A model generated the notes under the pieces. That model did not search any database. It was not told the origin of the DNA and worked only from the letters and a program-made list of their open reading frames with translations. Positions 41,451 through 51,158 of a stretch of DNA of 64,000 nucleotides are shown here, in pieces. The stretch covers positions 3,612,001-3,676,000 of the forward strand of contig NZ_JAHTBK010000001.1 in the NCBI RefSeq assembly GCF_020177575.1. Reading direction: 5' to 3'. Each line of letters opens with the position of its first letter. Position 1 is the first letter of the stretch. The position numbers and the translations under genes were made by a program. The stretch comes from Hasllibacter sp. MH4015. GTDB taxonomy: Bacteria; Pseudomonadota; Alphaproteobacteria; Rhodobacterales; Rhodobacteraceae.

Positions 41451-42052
41451 TGGATCTGGGTGTCTTGACGGCGCTTGGCACGTTTCTTGTGGCGGCAGGC
41501 TCTCCAGGGCCCGCGACGTTGGCGGTTGCGGGAACGGCGATGGCATTGGGTCGTTCGGCGGGGCTGATGATGGGGGCGGGGCTGGCGCTGGGCCTTGCTT
41601 CGTGGGGCTTGGCAGTTGGCCTTGGCTTCGGCGCGCTGGTTGCGCAAAGCCCGGTCTTTCTGACGATCTTCAAGCTGATCGGGGCATCCTACCTTCTGTA
41701 CCTCGCTTGGGTCACCGGGCGTACGGCGTTTCGGAAGGACACGGCACCGGACACAGTGGCAGAGGGCCGTGCGTTCCGCCGTGGACTGATCCTCAACCTT
41801 GGCAATCCCAAGGCCGCCTTGGCCTGGATCGCGGCCCTTGCGCTGAGCACAGACGGCACGGCACCGGGATGGGGCATCGTCGTGGCCTGCGCGGCGATGG
41901 GGTTCGGGATTTATGCCGCTTATGCCTTCGCGTTTGCTTTGCCGCCGGTTCGGTCGACCTACCGCCGGTTCCGGCGGTGGATTGATGGGGTGACAGCCGT
42001 CCTGTTCGCCCTTGCGGGCCTGCGCCTTCTGGCTTGGCGGGGCGCGGAATGA
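41447..42052 (+). CDS. LysE/RhtB-family amino-acid exporter
   Basis: A 201-residue membrane protein with about six hydrophobic segments and the family motif [14 protein letters not shown] near the N-terminus, then [13 protein letters not shown]. LysE/RhtB proteins export basic or neutral amino acids; substrate not known. It overlaps acpS by 4 bases, so the promoter is upstream of 41013 or within it. Start MMDLG has two adjacent ATGs. Confidence 0.85.
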   Translation: MMDLGVLTALGTFLVAAGSPGPATLAVAGTAMALGRSAGLMMGAGLALGLASWGLAVGLGFGALVAQSPVFLTIFKLIGASYLLYLAWVTGRTAFRKDTAPDTVAEGRAFRRGLILNLGNPKAALAWIAALALSTDGTAPGWGIVVACAAMGFGIYAAYAFAFALPPVRSTYRRFRRWIDGVTAVLFALAGLRLLAWRGAE

Positions 42053-42501
42053 TCCTTGGGATCGGAACGGACCTTGCGAATATCGAACGGATTCAGCGCG
42101 CGCTGGACCGGTTCGGGGATCGGTTTCGTCACCGGGTCTTTACCGATCTGGAGCAGCGCCGCGCGGAGCGGATGAAGGACCCCGCGGCGGTTTACGCGAA
42201 ACGGTGGGCAGCGAAGGAAGCCTGTTCGAAGGCGCTTGGCACCGGCTTGCGGATGGGCATCGCGTGGAAGGACATGGCGGTGCGCAACCTGCCGACCGGC
42301 CAGCCGGTGATGGAAGTCACGGGGTGGGCGCGGGAGCGTTTGGAACAGATGACGCCCGACGGCTACACCGCCCTGATCCACGTGACGCTGACCGACGATC
42401 ACCCTTGGGCGCAGGCCATGGTGGTCATCGAGGCGCTGCCTGCGGAGGAAGAGGAGCTGCGCCCGGTCATAAAGCGCCGCCCGCCCCGGCGCATGAGTTG
42501 A
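42049..42501 (+). CDS. acpS: holo-[acyl-carrier-protein] synthase
   Basis: Transfers phosphopantetheine to apo-ACP. The 150-residue protein has [15 protein letters not shown] at the start (with the Asp metal ligand) and [16 protein letters not shown]. The C-terminal 25 residues are Glu- and Arg-rich and extend beyond the usual 120-residue enzyme. The ATG at 42049 is chosen over 42034, which lies within lysE. First gene of the acpS-lepB-rnc-era order. Confidence 0.94.
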   Translation: MILGIGTDLANIERIQRALDRFGDRFRHRVFTDLEQRRAERMKDPAAVYAKRWAAKEACSKALGTGLRMGIAWKDMAVRNLPTGQPVMEVTGWARERLEQMTPDGYTALIHVTLTDDHPWAQAMVVIEALPAEEEELRPVIKRRPPRRMS

Positions 42502-42674
42502 GCGATGGGGGAGACGCTGGCCATGCGGCCTCGCCCCTCCCGCCATCCCGTAGGCGCTTTTCCCGCCAGTGTCGCGGAATTGAAACCCGCGCGCAGGCTG
42601 CTTGCTTGACTTGCCCCATGGCGCAGGCAAGAACCGCGGGACCAAAAGACCCAAAGGCAGGAAAGGGCGGCCAA

Positions 42675-43454
42675 ATGGCAAAATCCGAAGGCGGTGTGAT
42701 GGAGACGGTGAAGACCGTTTTCTGGGCGCTTCTGATCGCGGGCATCTTCCGCACGCTGTTCTTTCAGCCGTTCTGGATCCCGTCCGGGTCCATGAAGGAC
42801 ACGCTGCTGATCGGGGATTTTCTGTTCGTCAACAAGATGGCCTATGGCTATTCGCGCCATTCCTGCCCGTTTTCCATGTGCCCGTTCGAGGGGCGCATTT
42901 TCGGCTCGGAGCCCGAGCGCGGTGATGTGGTCGTCTTCCGTCATCCCACGAACGGCACCGACTTTATCAAGCGCGTCATCGGCCTTCCGGGCGATCGGGT
43001 GCAGGTGATCGACGGCGTGCTGCACCTGAATGGAGAGCCGGTGCGCCTGACCCCGGAAGCCCCGTTTGAGGAGGTGGTGGAACCGCAGGGCCCGCAGGGT
43101 CACATCCCGCGCTGCACCAATGCGCCTGTGGGCGAGGGGGCAATCTGTTCCAAGGACCGCGCGACCGAGGAATTGCCGGGGGGCGTCACCCATTCGGTCC
43201 TGAACATCCAGGACGGATCGCGCGGTGACAACACGCCGGAATTCGTCGTGCCGGAGGGCCATTTCTTCGTCATGGGCGACAACCGGGACAATTCCATCGA
43301 CTCGCGGTTCCCGCAGAGCATCGGCGGCGTCGGGTTCGTGCCGTTCGAGAACCTTCTGGGCCGTGCGGACCGGGTGATCTTCTCCTCCGCCGGGCGGCGC
43401 ATGGTCTATTTCTGGACCTGGCGTTCGGATCGCTTTTTCCGGGCGATCGAGTGA
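42675..43454 (+). CDS. lepB: signal peptidase I
   Basis: Cleaves signal peptides after export. The 259-residue protein has one N-terminal membrane segment (about 12-30), the catalytic Ser in [10 protein letters not shown] (about 38), the catalytic Lys in [11 protein letters not shown], and box [12 protein letters not shown]. An insertion with several cysteines ([23 protein letters not shown]) is visible. ATG at 42675 has AAGGGCGG nearby; an ATG at 42618 would extend by 19 residues and lacks a ribosome site. Confidence 0.94.
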   Translation: MAKSEGGVMETVKTVFWALLIAGIFRTLFFQPFWIPSGSMKDTLLIGDFLFVNKMAYGYSRHSCPFSMCPFEGRIFGSEPERGDVVVFRHPTNGTDFIKRVIGLPGDRVQVIDGVLHLNGEPVRLTPEAPFEEVVEPQGPQGHIPRCTNAPVGEGAICSKDRATEELPGGVTHSVLNIQDGSRGDNTPEFVVPEGHFFVMGDNRDNSIDSRFPQSIGGVGFVPFENLLGRADRVIFSSAGRRMVYFWTWRSDRFFRAIE

Positions 43455-44128
43455 AGCCCTCACGGGAGATGACGGCCTTCATGGAGCGGTTGGGGCATCA
43501 CTTTGACGACCCCGCGCTTCTGTCGCGCGCGCTGACGCATTCCTCGCTGTCCTCGCCCACGCGGGGGGACAACCAGCGGCTGGAATTCCTGGGCGACCGG
43601 GTTCTGGGCCTGGTGATGGCGGAGGCGGTGCTGGCCGCCGATGAACGGGCCAGCGAAGGCCAGCTTGCGCCGCGCTTCAACGCGTTGGTGCGCAAGGAGA
43701 CCTGTGCCGACGTGGCCCGGCAGATCGACCTGGGCGCGGCGATGCGCCTGGGCAAGTCGGAGATGAGCGCGGGCGGACGGCGGCGTGTCGCGCTGCTTGG
43801 CGACGCGATGGAGGCGGTGATTGCCGCCGTCTACCTGGATGCCGGGTTCGTTGCAGCGCGCGATCTGGTCCTGCGGCTGTGGGGGGAGAGGATCGTGTCG
43901 GTGGAGGAAGATGCCCGCGACGCGAAGACCGCGTTGCAGGAATGGGCTCAGGCACGGCGCATGGCCCCGCCGCGATACGAGGAAGTGTCGCGTACCGGAC
44001 CGGACCACGCCCCAGTCTTCCGCATTCGCGTGAGCCTCGATACCGGGGAGACGGCGGAGGCGGAGGCGAAGGCCAAGCGCCAGGCCGAGCAGGAAGCCGC
44101 GCGGGATCTGCTGACCCGGCTGGGATAG
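43451..44128 (+). CDS. rnc: ribonuclease III
   Basis: Processes double-stranded RNA such as rRNA precursors. The 225-residue protein starts at GTG overlapping lepB by 4 bases. The RNase III signature [14 protein letters not shown] (usually GDSVL) holds catalytic Glu and Asp, [16 protein letters not shown] is the second acidic motif, and the C-terminal double-stranded RNA-binding domain begins at about 155 ([11 protein letters not shown]). Confidence 0.94.
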   Translation: MKPSREMTAFMERLGHHFDDPALLSRALTHSSLSSPTRGDNQRLEFLGDRVLGLVMAEAVLAADERASEGQLAPRFNALVRKETCADVARQIDLGAAMRLGKSEMSAGGRRRVALLGDAMEAVIAAVYLDAGFVAARDLVLRLWGERIVSVEEDARDAKTALQEWAQARRMAPPRYEEVSRTGPDHAPVFRIRVSLDTGETAEAEAKAKRQAEQEAARDLLTRLG

Positions 44129-44200
44129 GCACCGCCCCCTACCGCCCGGTGGCAAATCCGGCTATGCCCCGCCGCAACCCCTTGTCGCAGGATCCCACGA

Positions 44201-45109
44201 ATGCCCAAACGCGCCGGTTTCATCGCCCTGATCGGAGAGCCCAACGCGGGCAAGTCCACGCTTCTGAACCGTATGGTGGGGGCCAAGGTCTCCATCGTGA
44301 CGCATAAGGTGCAGACCACGCGGGCGCGCATTCGCGGCGTGGCGATGGAAGGCGACAGCCAACTGATCTTCGTCGATACGCCGGGCCTGTTCCGACCGCG
44401 CAGGCGGCTGGACCGGGCGATGGTGGCGGCGGCGTGGACGGGTGCGGCGGATGCCGATGTGGTCGTCCTGCTGATCGAGGCGCATCGCGGGCTGACCGAA
44501 GGCGTGCAGGCGATCCTGGACGGGCTGAGGGACCGGACGGACGGGCGCAAAGTGGCGCTGGCGATCAACAAGATTGACCGGGTGGAGGCGCCGGTGCTGC
44601 TGAAGCTGACCGAAGACATGAACGCGGCGTTCGGGTTCGAGAACACGTACCTGATTTCGGCGGAGAAGGGATACGGCGTCGATGACCTGCGGAAGTGGTT
44701 GGCGGAGACGGTGCCGGAGGGGCCCTGGTTTTACCCCGAGGATCAGATCGCGGATCTGCCCCTGCGCATGATCGCCGCCGAGATGACGCGAGAGAAGCTG
44801 ACCCTGCGCCTGCATCAGGAACTGCCCTATCAGCTGACGGTGGAAACCGAGGGGTGGGAGGCGCGCAAGGACGGGTCCGCCAAGATCGACCAGATCATCT
44901 ATGTCGCCCGCGACGGGCATAAGGGGATCATCCTTGGCAAGGGGGGCGAGACGATCAAGGCCGTCTCCAAGGCCGCACGCGAAGAGATTGCGGAATTCCT
45001 CGGCTATCCCGTCCACCTGTTCCTGCAAGTGAAGGTGCGCCCCGGCTGGCTGGATGAGGCGGAGCGGTATTCGGAAATGGGGCTGGATTTCAAGGACGGC
45101 AATGCGTGA
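44201..45109 (+). CDS. era: GTPase Era
   Basis: A 302-residue GTPase essential for 30S ribosome assembly. G1 GEPNAGKSTL, G3 DTPGLF, G4 NKID and the KH RNA-binding domain motif KGIILGKGGETIKAVSKAAR are all present. It is 72 bases after rnc. A conserved partner of rnc and recO. Confidence 0.96.
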   Translation: MPKRAGFIALIGEPNAGKSTLLNRMVGAKVSIVTHKVQTTRARIRGVAMEGDSQLIFVDTPGLFRPRRRLDRAMVAAAWTGAADADVVVLLIEAHRGLTEGVQAILDGLRDRTDGRKVALAINKIDRVEAPVLLKLTEDMNAAFGFENTYLISAEKGYGVDDLRKWLAETVPEGPWFYPEDQIADLPLRMIAAEMTREKLTLRLHQELPYQLTVETEGWEARKDGSAKIDQIIYVARDGHKGIILGKGGETIKAVSKAAREEIAEFLGYPVHLFLQVKVRPGWLDEAERYSEMGLDFKDGNA

Positions 45110-45149
45110 CGGATGCGCAAAAGCCTCTGCGCGTGGGTGAGACACAGCC

Positions 45150-45479
45150 ATGGCCAGATTGACCGCGGATTTCTGGGTGGCGGCTTATCTTGCGCGGCTC
45201 AGGCTGGCGGATATTCCCGTCTATGTGGTCGCGCGCGGCGATGCGACGGCGGGGGCGGTCCTGGTCAAGCAATCGCCGCTTGACGGCAGCGCCACGCTCT
45301 ACCAGCGGTCCTATGACCCGATGAGCGGCGCGCGGGAATGGATGGAACTGGCAAGCGGACCCGAGGCGGAGGTCGACGCGGCCATCGCCCGGCAGCGCGG
45401 CTTTGATCCCGACCTGTGGGTGATCGAGGTGGAGGATCGCGAGGGGCGGCATCTGCTCGACGAGGTGGGGCTGGAATAG
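45150..45479 (+). CDS. DUF1491 family protein
   Basis: A 109-residue soluble protein, LTADFWVAAYLARLRLADIP start, VEVxDREGRHLL-type ending (VIEVEDREGRHLLDEV). This matches my memory of DUF1491, found next to era in alphaproteobacteria. No catalytic motif is apparent. Convergent with the Pr6Pr gene. Confidence 0.8.
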   Translation: MARLTADFWVAAYLARLRLADIPVYVVARGDATAGAVLVKQSPLDGSATLYQRSYDPMSGAREWMELASGPEAEVDAAIARQRGFDPDLWVIEVEDREGRHLLDEVGLE

Positions 45480-45482
45480 ACC

Positions 45483-46100
45483 TCAGCGATCGGCGTAGCG
45501 CCCGGCCATCACCATGAGGACCCCACCCAGAAGCAATACGAGCACAAGTCCCGCAAGGTTCGTTGCCACGGCCAGGGCGCCTTTGTCGGACAGGTCCATG
45601 AACGGGTAGGGATAGGTTCCGTCGGCATCGCCCCGCGCCAGCGCATAGGCCACGTAAACACAGGGCCACATGATGAACATGGGCAGATCGCGGTACTGAA
45701 GGTGCCGCTTCGGTGCGAAGGCGATCCACCACAGCACGCAGGCGATCGGTACGACGGTATGCAGGCCCTGATCGGCCCACGCGCCCAACCCCTCAAACTC
45801 CGTGATGCCCGACAGGAGCGTGTGGTAAACGCCACCCACCAGTACCATGGCAAGCGTCAGGGCAGAGACCCAAGGCGCCCCGATCCCGTCCCGGCGCAAC
45901 GCCGCGGCGGTGAATGTCACGGCGACGAGGATGTTGGTGAGGATCGTGAAGAACCGGCCCATGCCCCAAGCCGTCGCCACCGGATCGCCGTAGCGTCCGG
46001 TGTCCATGTTGTAGACAAACATCGCGGCCACGGAGCCTGCGGCGACAAGGGCGATGATCGCGGCCGTCCAACGGGCCGAGGGCGGTAGGGCGGGAAACAT
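45483..46100 (-). CDS. Pr6Pr-family membrane protein
   Basis: A 205-residue protein with six hydrophobic segments and an N-terminal positive-inside region. The pattern RFFTILTNILVAVTFTAAAL, VYHTLLSG, WWIAFAPKRHLQYRDLPMFI and YPYPFMDLSDKGA matches the six-helix Pr6Pr family. Role unknown. It is divergent from recO, 91 bases apart. Confidence 0.8.
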   Translation of the reverse strand: MFPALPPSARWTAAIIALVAAGSVAAMFVYNMDTGRYGDPVATAWGMGRFFTILTNILVAVTFTAAALRRDGIGAPWVSALTLAMVLVGGVYHTLLSGITEFEGLGAWADQGLHTVVPIACVLWWIAFAPKRHLQYRDLPMFIMWPCVYVAYALARGDADGTYPYPFMDLSDKGALAVATNLAGLVLVLLLGGVLMVMAGRYADR

Positions 46101-46191
46101 GGCGCGGAAAATGCCACGGCTCGATGGAGTTTTCCACAGGCCTGAAAGCGTTTTCCCGTGCGCTGTGGGCCGCGTGCCGCGATAAGGGGGC

Positions 46192-46926
46192 ATGGATTGG
46201 CGGGCGGACGGCATACTTCTGGCAATGCGCAGGCACGGGGAAACCTCGGCCATCATCGAGCTGTTCACGGAGAGCCATGGCCGGCATCTCGGCGTGGTGC
46301 GGGGCGGGGCCTCTCGCAAGATGGCACCGCTTTTGCAGGCGGGCGCGCAATTGGACGCCACCTGGCGCGCGCGTCTGTCCGATCACATCGGCAGTTACAC
46401 GGTGGAGCTGAAGCAGGGCCGCGCGGCGGAGGTGATGGGCGACAGGATCGCGCTTGCGGGCTTGAGTGCTATCTGCGCGCTGCTGTCCTTCGCTCTGCCT
46501 GAACGCGCGGCCTATCCGGCCCTTTATGCGCGCACCTTGGCCGTTCTGGACAATCTTGGGGCAGATCGTTGGGCGGCGGCCTATCTGGGCTGGGAAATGG
46601 CGCTGCTGACGGACATGGGCTTCGGCCTTGATCTGTCGAGCTGCGCGGCGACCGGATCGACGGAGGATCTGGCCTATATCTCGCCCCGCACGGGCCGTGC
46701 CGTGTCACGGGGGTCCGCAGGCGAATGGGCGGATCGATTGTTACCCTTACCGCCCGTGCTCAGGGGCGAACGTTCCGACCTGCCGGGCGTGGTGGAGGGA
46801 CTTGGCGTCACGGGCCATTTCCTTCGGACCCACCTGGCCGCGTCACTGGGGGACCGGCCCTTGCCCGTTGCGCGCCAAAGGCTGGTGGATGCGCTTGCGC
46901 GCCGTGCGTCTCAGGAAAGGGGATAG
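46192..46926 (+). CDS. recO: DNA repair protein RecO
   Basis: A 244-residue recombination mediator that loads RecA with RecR. The OB fold starts [21 protein letters not shown] and contains [16 protein letters not shown]. The alpha-helical C-terminal domain includes [21 protein letters not shown], with a single Cys in place of the classical four-Cys zinc site. Ends 16 bases inside the convergent thpR gene. Confidence 0.88.
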   Translation: MDWRADGILLAMRRHGETSAIIELFTESHGRHLGVVRGGASRKMAPLLQAGAQLDATWRARLSDHIGSYTVELKQGRAAEVMGDRIALAGLSAICALLSFALPERAAYPALYARTLAVLDNLGADRWAAAYLGWEMALLTDMGFGLDLSSCAATGSTEDLAYISPRTGRAVSRGSAGEWADRLLPLPPVLRGERSDLPGVVEGLGVTGHFLRTHLAASLGDRPLPVARQRLVDALARRASQERG

Positions 46927-47447
46927 CTTGCCAGAACCTCGTGCCGCGCGCCGGTGGCGCTCAGATGAGATTGATAGAGCTCCACGCTGTAAGGGCTGAA
47001 GGACGGCACGTCGAGGGGACGGGCCATCGCGGCGGCAAGGCGGTCGCGCGCCGGGCCCTTGGGCTGCGCATTGGACCGCATCAAGGTGACATGGGGGCGG
47101 AATTTTCGCCGGGGCAGATCGGCCCCCGATTGGCGCGCGGCCTGTGCCACCTTCGCTTGCAACGCGGACAAGGTGTCGGTCGGGCGCACGGCAGCGAAGA
47201 CGAGCCCGCGCTCCATCTCCGCGAATGTATCCAAGCCGTCGAAGGTGATCTCGGGACGGAGCAGTCGAGTGGCCGACAGGACATCGTGCAGCACCTCAAC
47301 CATCGGCGCGGGGACGTCACCCAGAAACGCGAGGGTCAGGTGCAGATTATCCTCCGGCACCGGTTTGCCGGTCGGGAGCGTCGATTGGATGCGGAGTAGG
47401 GCCGTCACGGCATCGCCCGCAATCGGCAAGGCGATGAAGACGCGCAT
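46911..47447 (-). CDS. thpR: RNA 2',3'-cyclic phosphodiesterase (2H family)
   Basis: A 178-residue 2H phosphoesterase. Both HxTx motifs are visible, [10 protein letters not shown] (about 39) and [10 protein letters not shown]. Such enzymes open 2',3'-cyclic phosphates on RNA or ligate tRNA halves. It overlaps the reductase stop by one base and recO by 16 bases at the convergent ends. Confidence 0.9.
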   Translation of the reverse strand: MRVFIALPIAGDAVTALLRIQSTLPTGKPVPEDNLHLTLAFLGDVPAPMVEVLHDVLSATRLLRPEITFDGLDTFAEMERGLVFAAVRPTDTLSALQAKVAQAARQSGADLPRRKFRPHVTLMRSNAQPKGPARDRLAAAMARPLDVPSFSPYSVELYQSHLSATGARHEVLASYPLS

Positions 47448-48451
47448 CACGCCGCGTCGATTGCGGCCGCCGCGGCGTCGATCGCCTCGCCCACGGGGGC
47501 GAACGTGATGCCCAGATCCGCCGTGGTCGCGGAGGTGTCGAATTGCGGCGTGTATCCGATTTGCGGAAGGATTCCCTTCACCGCCGGATCGAAGAGCGCC
47601 AAGACGCGCAACAGCCAGCCCGGTGCCTGCCGGGTGGAGATCTTGCGGCCCGGATAGCTGTCGGCCAGATGCCGCGCGATCTGCGGCATGGTGATGGACC
47701 CAGCCGAGCCGATGTAGCGGTTGCCAATGCTCTCGGGCCGGTCCAACGCGGCGATATGCATGGCGGAGATGTCGGCCACATCCACCACCCCGAAGCCGAT
47801 ATTCGGCACGGCCGGATCCTTCCCGCCCATGATCCGCTCGATCAGGCTGAGCGAGGTGCCGTAATGCGCGTCCAGCGGCATGCCGAGGACGAGGGACGGG
47901 TTGATTGTGGTCAGCTGCATCTGCGGATGTTTGTCCACGAAGCCCCAGGCCGCCTGTTCGGCCAGCGTCTTGGATTTGTAATAGGCCGATGCGCGCGGAT
48001 GGTTGGGATCGGTCCAATCAGCGGGAGTCTTGGGATCGGGCGTATCATTGGCCTCGATCGCCACGACGGACGAGGTCAAGATCACGCGGGTCACACCCGC
48101 CCCGTGGGCCGCCTTCATCGCGCGAAGGGTGCCTTCGACGGCGGGGCGGATCACGTCTTCTTCGTTCTTGGGCTGCGCCATCGGAAAGGGGGAGGCGGTG
48201 TGCATCAGCACGTCGTGGCCTTTCAGCGCCTCCGCCCATCCCTTATCCGCGGTCAGGTCCAATTCGGTGAAGGACAGCCGGTCGAGCCGGGACGGATCAG
48301 TCAGGTGAGGCCGGATCGCATCGCGCACCTCGTCCGCGCGCGCCATCTTGCGGAGGGAGCCGGTGACGCTGTGCCCGGCCTCCAACAGGTCAAGCGCGAT
48401 GCGTTTGGCGATGAAGCCGGTGACACCGGTCAGGAAGACGTTGTTGGGCAT
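47447..48451 (-). CDS. NAD(P)-dependent epimerase/reductase (extended SDR, dihydroflavonol-reductase-like)
   Basis: A 334-residue extended short-chain dehydrogenase. Cofactor motif FLTGVTGFIAKRI at the start, MHTASPFPM, catalytic Tyr-Lys in YYKSK. The resemblance is to the dihydroflavonol-4-reductase/aldehyde-reductase branch; substrate unknown. ATG at 48451; the five upstream residues to 48466 are less likely. It runs into thpR with a one-base overlap. Confidence 0.85.
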   Translation of the reverse strand: MPNNVFLTGVTGFIAKRIALDLLEAGHSVTGSLRKMARADEVRDAIRPHLTDPSRLDRLSFTELDLTADKGWAEALKGHDVLMHTASPFPMAQPKNEEDVIRPAVEGTLRAMKAAHGAGVTRVILTSSVVAIEANDTPDPKTPADWTDPNHPRASAYYKSKTLAEQAAWGFVDKHPQMQLTTINPSLVLGMPLDAHYGTSLSLIERIMGGKDPAVPNIGFGVVDVADISAMHIAALDRPESIGNRYIGSAGSITMPQIARHLADSYPGRKISTRQAPGWLLRVLALFDPAVKGILPQIGYTPQFDTSATTADLGITFAPVGEAIDAAAAAIDAA

Positions 48452-48526
48452 GTTGGCTCCGACCACCGCAAGTAAACTGTTCCGTTCACTTTCGACTTAG
48501 GGTTCAGCCGACGATGTTCAAGCGCG

Positions 48527-50212
48527 TCAGGCCAGCAATCGACGTGCAATCACCTGCGCCTGAATCTCTGCCGCGCCCTCAAAGATGTTCAGGATGCGGG
48601 CGTCACACAGAATGCGGGAAATGCCGTATTCCAGCGCGAAGCCGTTGCCGCCGTGGATTTGCAGGGCGTTGTCCGCCGCGGCCCACGCCACGCGGGCACC
48701 CAGCAGTTTGGCCATCCCGGCCTCGAGGTCGCAGCGGCGGTCATTGTCCTTCTCGCGGGCCGAGAAATAGGTGAGTTGGCGGGCCACCATGATCTCCACC
48801 GCCATCATGGCAAGCTTGCCGGAGACGCGGGGGAAGTTGATCAGCGCCTTGCCGAATTGCTTGCGATCCTGGGCGTATTGCATCCCGGCATCGAGGGCGG
48901 ATTGCGCCACACCGATGGCCCGCGCGGCGGTCTGGATACGGGCGCTTTCGAAGGTCTGCATCAGCTGCTTGAAGCCCTGCCCCTCTTCGCCGCCCAGAAG
49001 GTTTTCGCCCTTTACTTTGAAATCGTCGAAATTGACCGTGTATTCCTTCATGCCGCGATAGCCGAGGACCTCGATCTCACCGCCGCTGATCCCTGCGTCC
49101 TGCCACGGTGCTTCGTCGGTTCCCGGCGTTTTCTCTGCCAAAAACATGCTGAGGCCCTTGTAGTCGTCCGTGTCCGGCACGGTGCGGGCGAGGACGGTCA
49201 TTACGTGTGTGCGGGCGGCGTGGGTGATCCATGTCTTGTTCCCGTTCAGAACCCAGTCGCCGTTGTCATCCTTAACGGCTTTGGTCCGCAGCGATCCGAG
49301 GTCGGAGCCGGTATTGGGCTCGGTGAAGACGGCGGTGGGCAGGATTTCACCCGAGGCGAGGCCGGGCAGCCATTTGGCCTTCTGCTCCTCGGTGCCCCCG
49401 GCAAGGATCAACTCGGCGGCGATCTCGGACCGGGTGCCAAGGGAACCCACGCCGATATAGCCGCGCGAGAGTTCTTCGGAGACGACGCACATGGATGCTT
49501 TCGACAGGCCGAAGCCGCCATGTTCTTCGGGGATGGTCAGGCCGAAAACGCCCATCTCGGCCAGCTCCTCGATGATCTCCATCGGGATCAGTTCGTCCTT
49601 GAGGTGCCAGTCGTGGGCGTCGGGGATCACGCGGTCGACCGCATAGCGCCGGAATTGCTCCCGGATCATCTCCAACTCATCATCAAGGCCGGTTGCGCCC
49701 ACGGTGATCTCCGCCGCGCGTTCCTGCATCAGCTCCACCAGACGGGTGCGTGCGGCTTGCGTGTTGCCGGACTGTGTCAGCGTCATGACGGCATCATCCA
49801 TCATCGCGCGCTGGTCGTCCTGGGTCAGGCCCATATCCTGCGGGCGCAGAATCTCCCCTTGGTTCATCGGCAGGCCGCCATACATCTGCCAGAGGTATTC
49901 GCCGAATGCGATTTGCAGGATCAGCTGCTCCACCTCGCCGAATTTGCCATCGGCGTTCAGGCGTTCCGCCCATCCGTGCATTTCCCGAAGGGCCTCCACA
50001 TAGGTGGCGAGCCAGGCAAGCCCGTGGGCGGCGGTCTGGTTTTCCTCGATCAGCTTGGCAGAGACGCGGCCGTCTTCGCTCAACGTGTCCTTCAGCCGGG
50101 ACTTCGCCACGTCCAGCAGAGCCGTGGCAGGGGCGACGGCGGCGCCGGTCAGGGCAAGGAGGTCGGGAAGAATCACGTCGGTCTTGGGCGAAACATGGGC
50201 ATCACGGGGCAT
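48527..50212 (-). CDS. mcd: (2S)-methylsuccinyl-CoA dehydrogenase
   Basis: A 561-residue acyl-CoA dehydrogenase with an N-terminal extension of about 165 residues, the hallmark of Mcd, which oxidises (2S)-methylsuccinyl-CoA to mesaconyl-CoA in the ethylmalonyl-CoA pathway. ACAD motifs: FGLTIPEEHGGFGLS, PTAVFTEPNTGSDLGS, NGNKTWITHA, and the C-terminal NIFEGAAEIQ with the catalytic Glu. AAGGA lies 8 bases before the ATG. No ccr, ecm or mch gene is in the window, so the pathway is inferred from this one member. Electrons would pass to EtfAB and ETF-QO. Confidence 0.82.
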   Translation of the reverse strand: MPRDAHVSPKTDVILPDLLALTGAAVAPATALLDVAKSRLKDTLSEDGRVSAKLIEENQTAAHGLAWLATYVEALREMHGWAERLNADGKFGEVEQLILQIAFGEYLWQMYGGLPMNQGEILRPQDMGLTQDDQRAMMDDAVMTLTQSGNTQAARTRLVELMQERAAEITVGATGLDDELEMIREQFRRYAVDRVIPDAHDWHLKDELIPMEIIEELAEMGVFGLTIPEEHGGFGLSKASMCVVSEELSRGYIGVGSLGTRSEIAAELILAGGTEEQKAKWLPGLASGEILPTAVFTEPNTGSDLGSLRTKAVKDDNGDWVLNGNKTWITHAARTHVMTVLARTVPDTDDYKGLSMFLAEKTPGTDEAPWQDAGISGGEIEVLGYRGMKEYTVNFDDFKVKGENLLGGEEGQGFKQLMQTFESARIQTAARAIGVAQSALDAGMQYAQDRKQFGKALINFPRVSGKLAMMAVEIMVARQLTYFSAREKDNDRRCDLEAGMAKLLGARVAWAAADNALQIHGGNGFALEYGISRILCDARILNIFEGAAEIQAQVIARRLLA

Positions 50213-50384
50213 CGTAGCATCCTTGTGCGGCTTGCGTCTTATCTGGGTCTCAATGGCGTCACCGGAGAGGTAGGGCGTTTGCAGGTGCAGCGCAACAAAA
50301 ATGCTGCGCTGCGTCAAATCACGCACAAAAATGTCGCGTCGGATTGGAGGTGCAGCCTCATCGGAGAGCGATTAGGAAGAGGGT

Positions 50385-51158
50385 ATGATCAACGATGTCC
50401 TGTCCCTGATGCCGGTCTGGGCCTTTCTGGCGGCGCTGGCAATCTCCTTCGGGGCGGGGCTTGTGAAGGGGATCACCGGATTCGGCCTGCCGCTGATCGT
50501 GGTGACGGGTCTGTCGCTGTTCCTTGATCCGCTGCTTGCGGTCGCGGGCGTGATCCTTCCGGCGGTGTTTTCCAACGTGTTCCAGGTTCTGCGCCACAGC
50601 CGGGCGGAGATCGCGGACGGCGTGCGCGACTTCTGGCGCTACATTCTCATTGTCTGCGTGGTGATCCTTCTGGTGACGCAGGTTGTGACGCTGATCCCGA
50701 TCAAGGCGCTTTATCTCGCCCTCGGCATTCCGGTTCTGGCCATATCACTTGTGCAGTTGAGCGGTCTGCGTTTCACCATTCCACCACACCGCAGGCGGGT
50801 CGCGGAATGGGGCGTGGGCGGATTGGCGGGTGTTCTTGGCGGGCTGACCGGATCGTGGGGCGCGCCGACGGTCCTGTATCTTCTGGCGCTCGACACGCCC
50901 AAGGCGCGGCAGATGCTGGTGCAGGGGATCGTTTATTCGTTGGGCGCGATCAGCCTGTTTGCGGGGCACCTGAATTCCGGGCTTCTGACGTGGACCACCG
51001 CAACGTTTTCCGCGGCACTTCTGCTGCCGGTCTTCCTCGGGATGAAAGTGGGATACTGGTTGGGCGACAGGTTGGACCAGGACCGGTTCCGCAAGATTAC
51101 GCTGATCGTGCTTGTGCTTGCAGGGGCCAGCCTGATCCGACGCGGCCTGTTCGGGTGA
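50385..51158 (+). CDS. TSUP-family (TauE/SafE) anion exporter-like membrane protein
   Basis: A 257-residue protein with about eight hydrophobic segments. The repeat signatures FGAGLVKGITGFGLPLIVV and VGGLAGVLGGLTGSWGAPTV mark the TauE/SafE (TSUP) family, which exports sulfite, sulfoacetate or other organic anions. Its 3' end overlaps the convergent sulfotransferase-like gene by 62 bases. The substrate is unknown. Confidence 0.85.
   Translation: MINDVLSLMPVWAFLAALAISFGAGLVKGITGFGLPLIVVTGLSLFLDPLLAVAGVILPAVFSNVFQVLRHSRAEIADGVRDFWRYILIVCVVILLVTQVVTLIPIKALYLALGIPVLAISLVQLSGLRFTIPPHRRRVAEWGVGGLAGVLGGLTGSWGAPTVLYLLALDTPKARQMLVQGIVYSLGAISLFAGHLNSGLLTWTTATFSAALLLPVFLGMKVGYWLGDRLDQDRFRKITLIVLVLAGASLIRRGLFG

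Noticed and set aside
48653-50527. A 624-codon plus-strand open frame
   Set aside because: Antisense to mcd.
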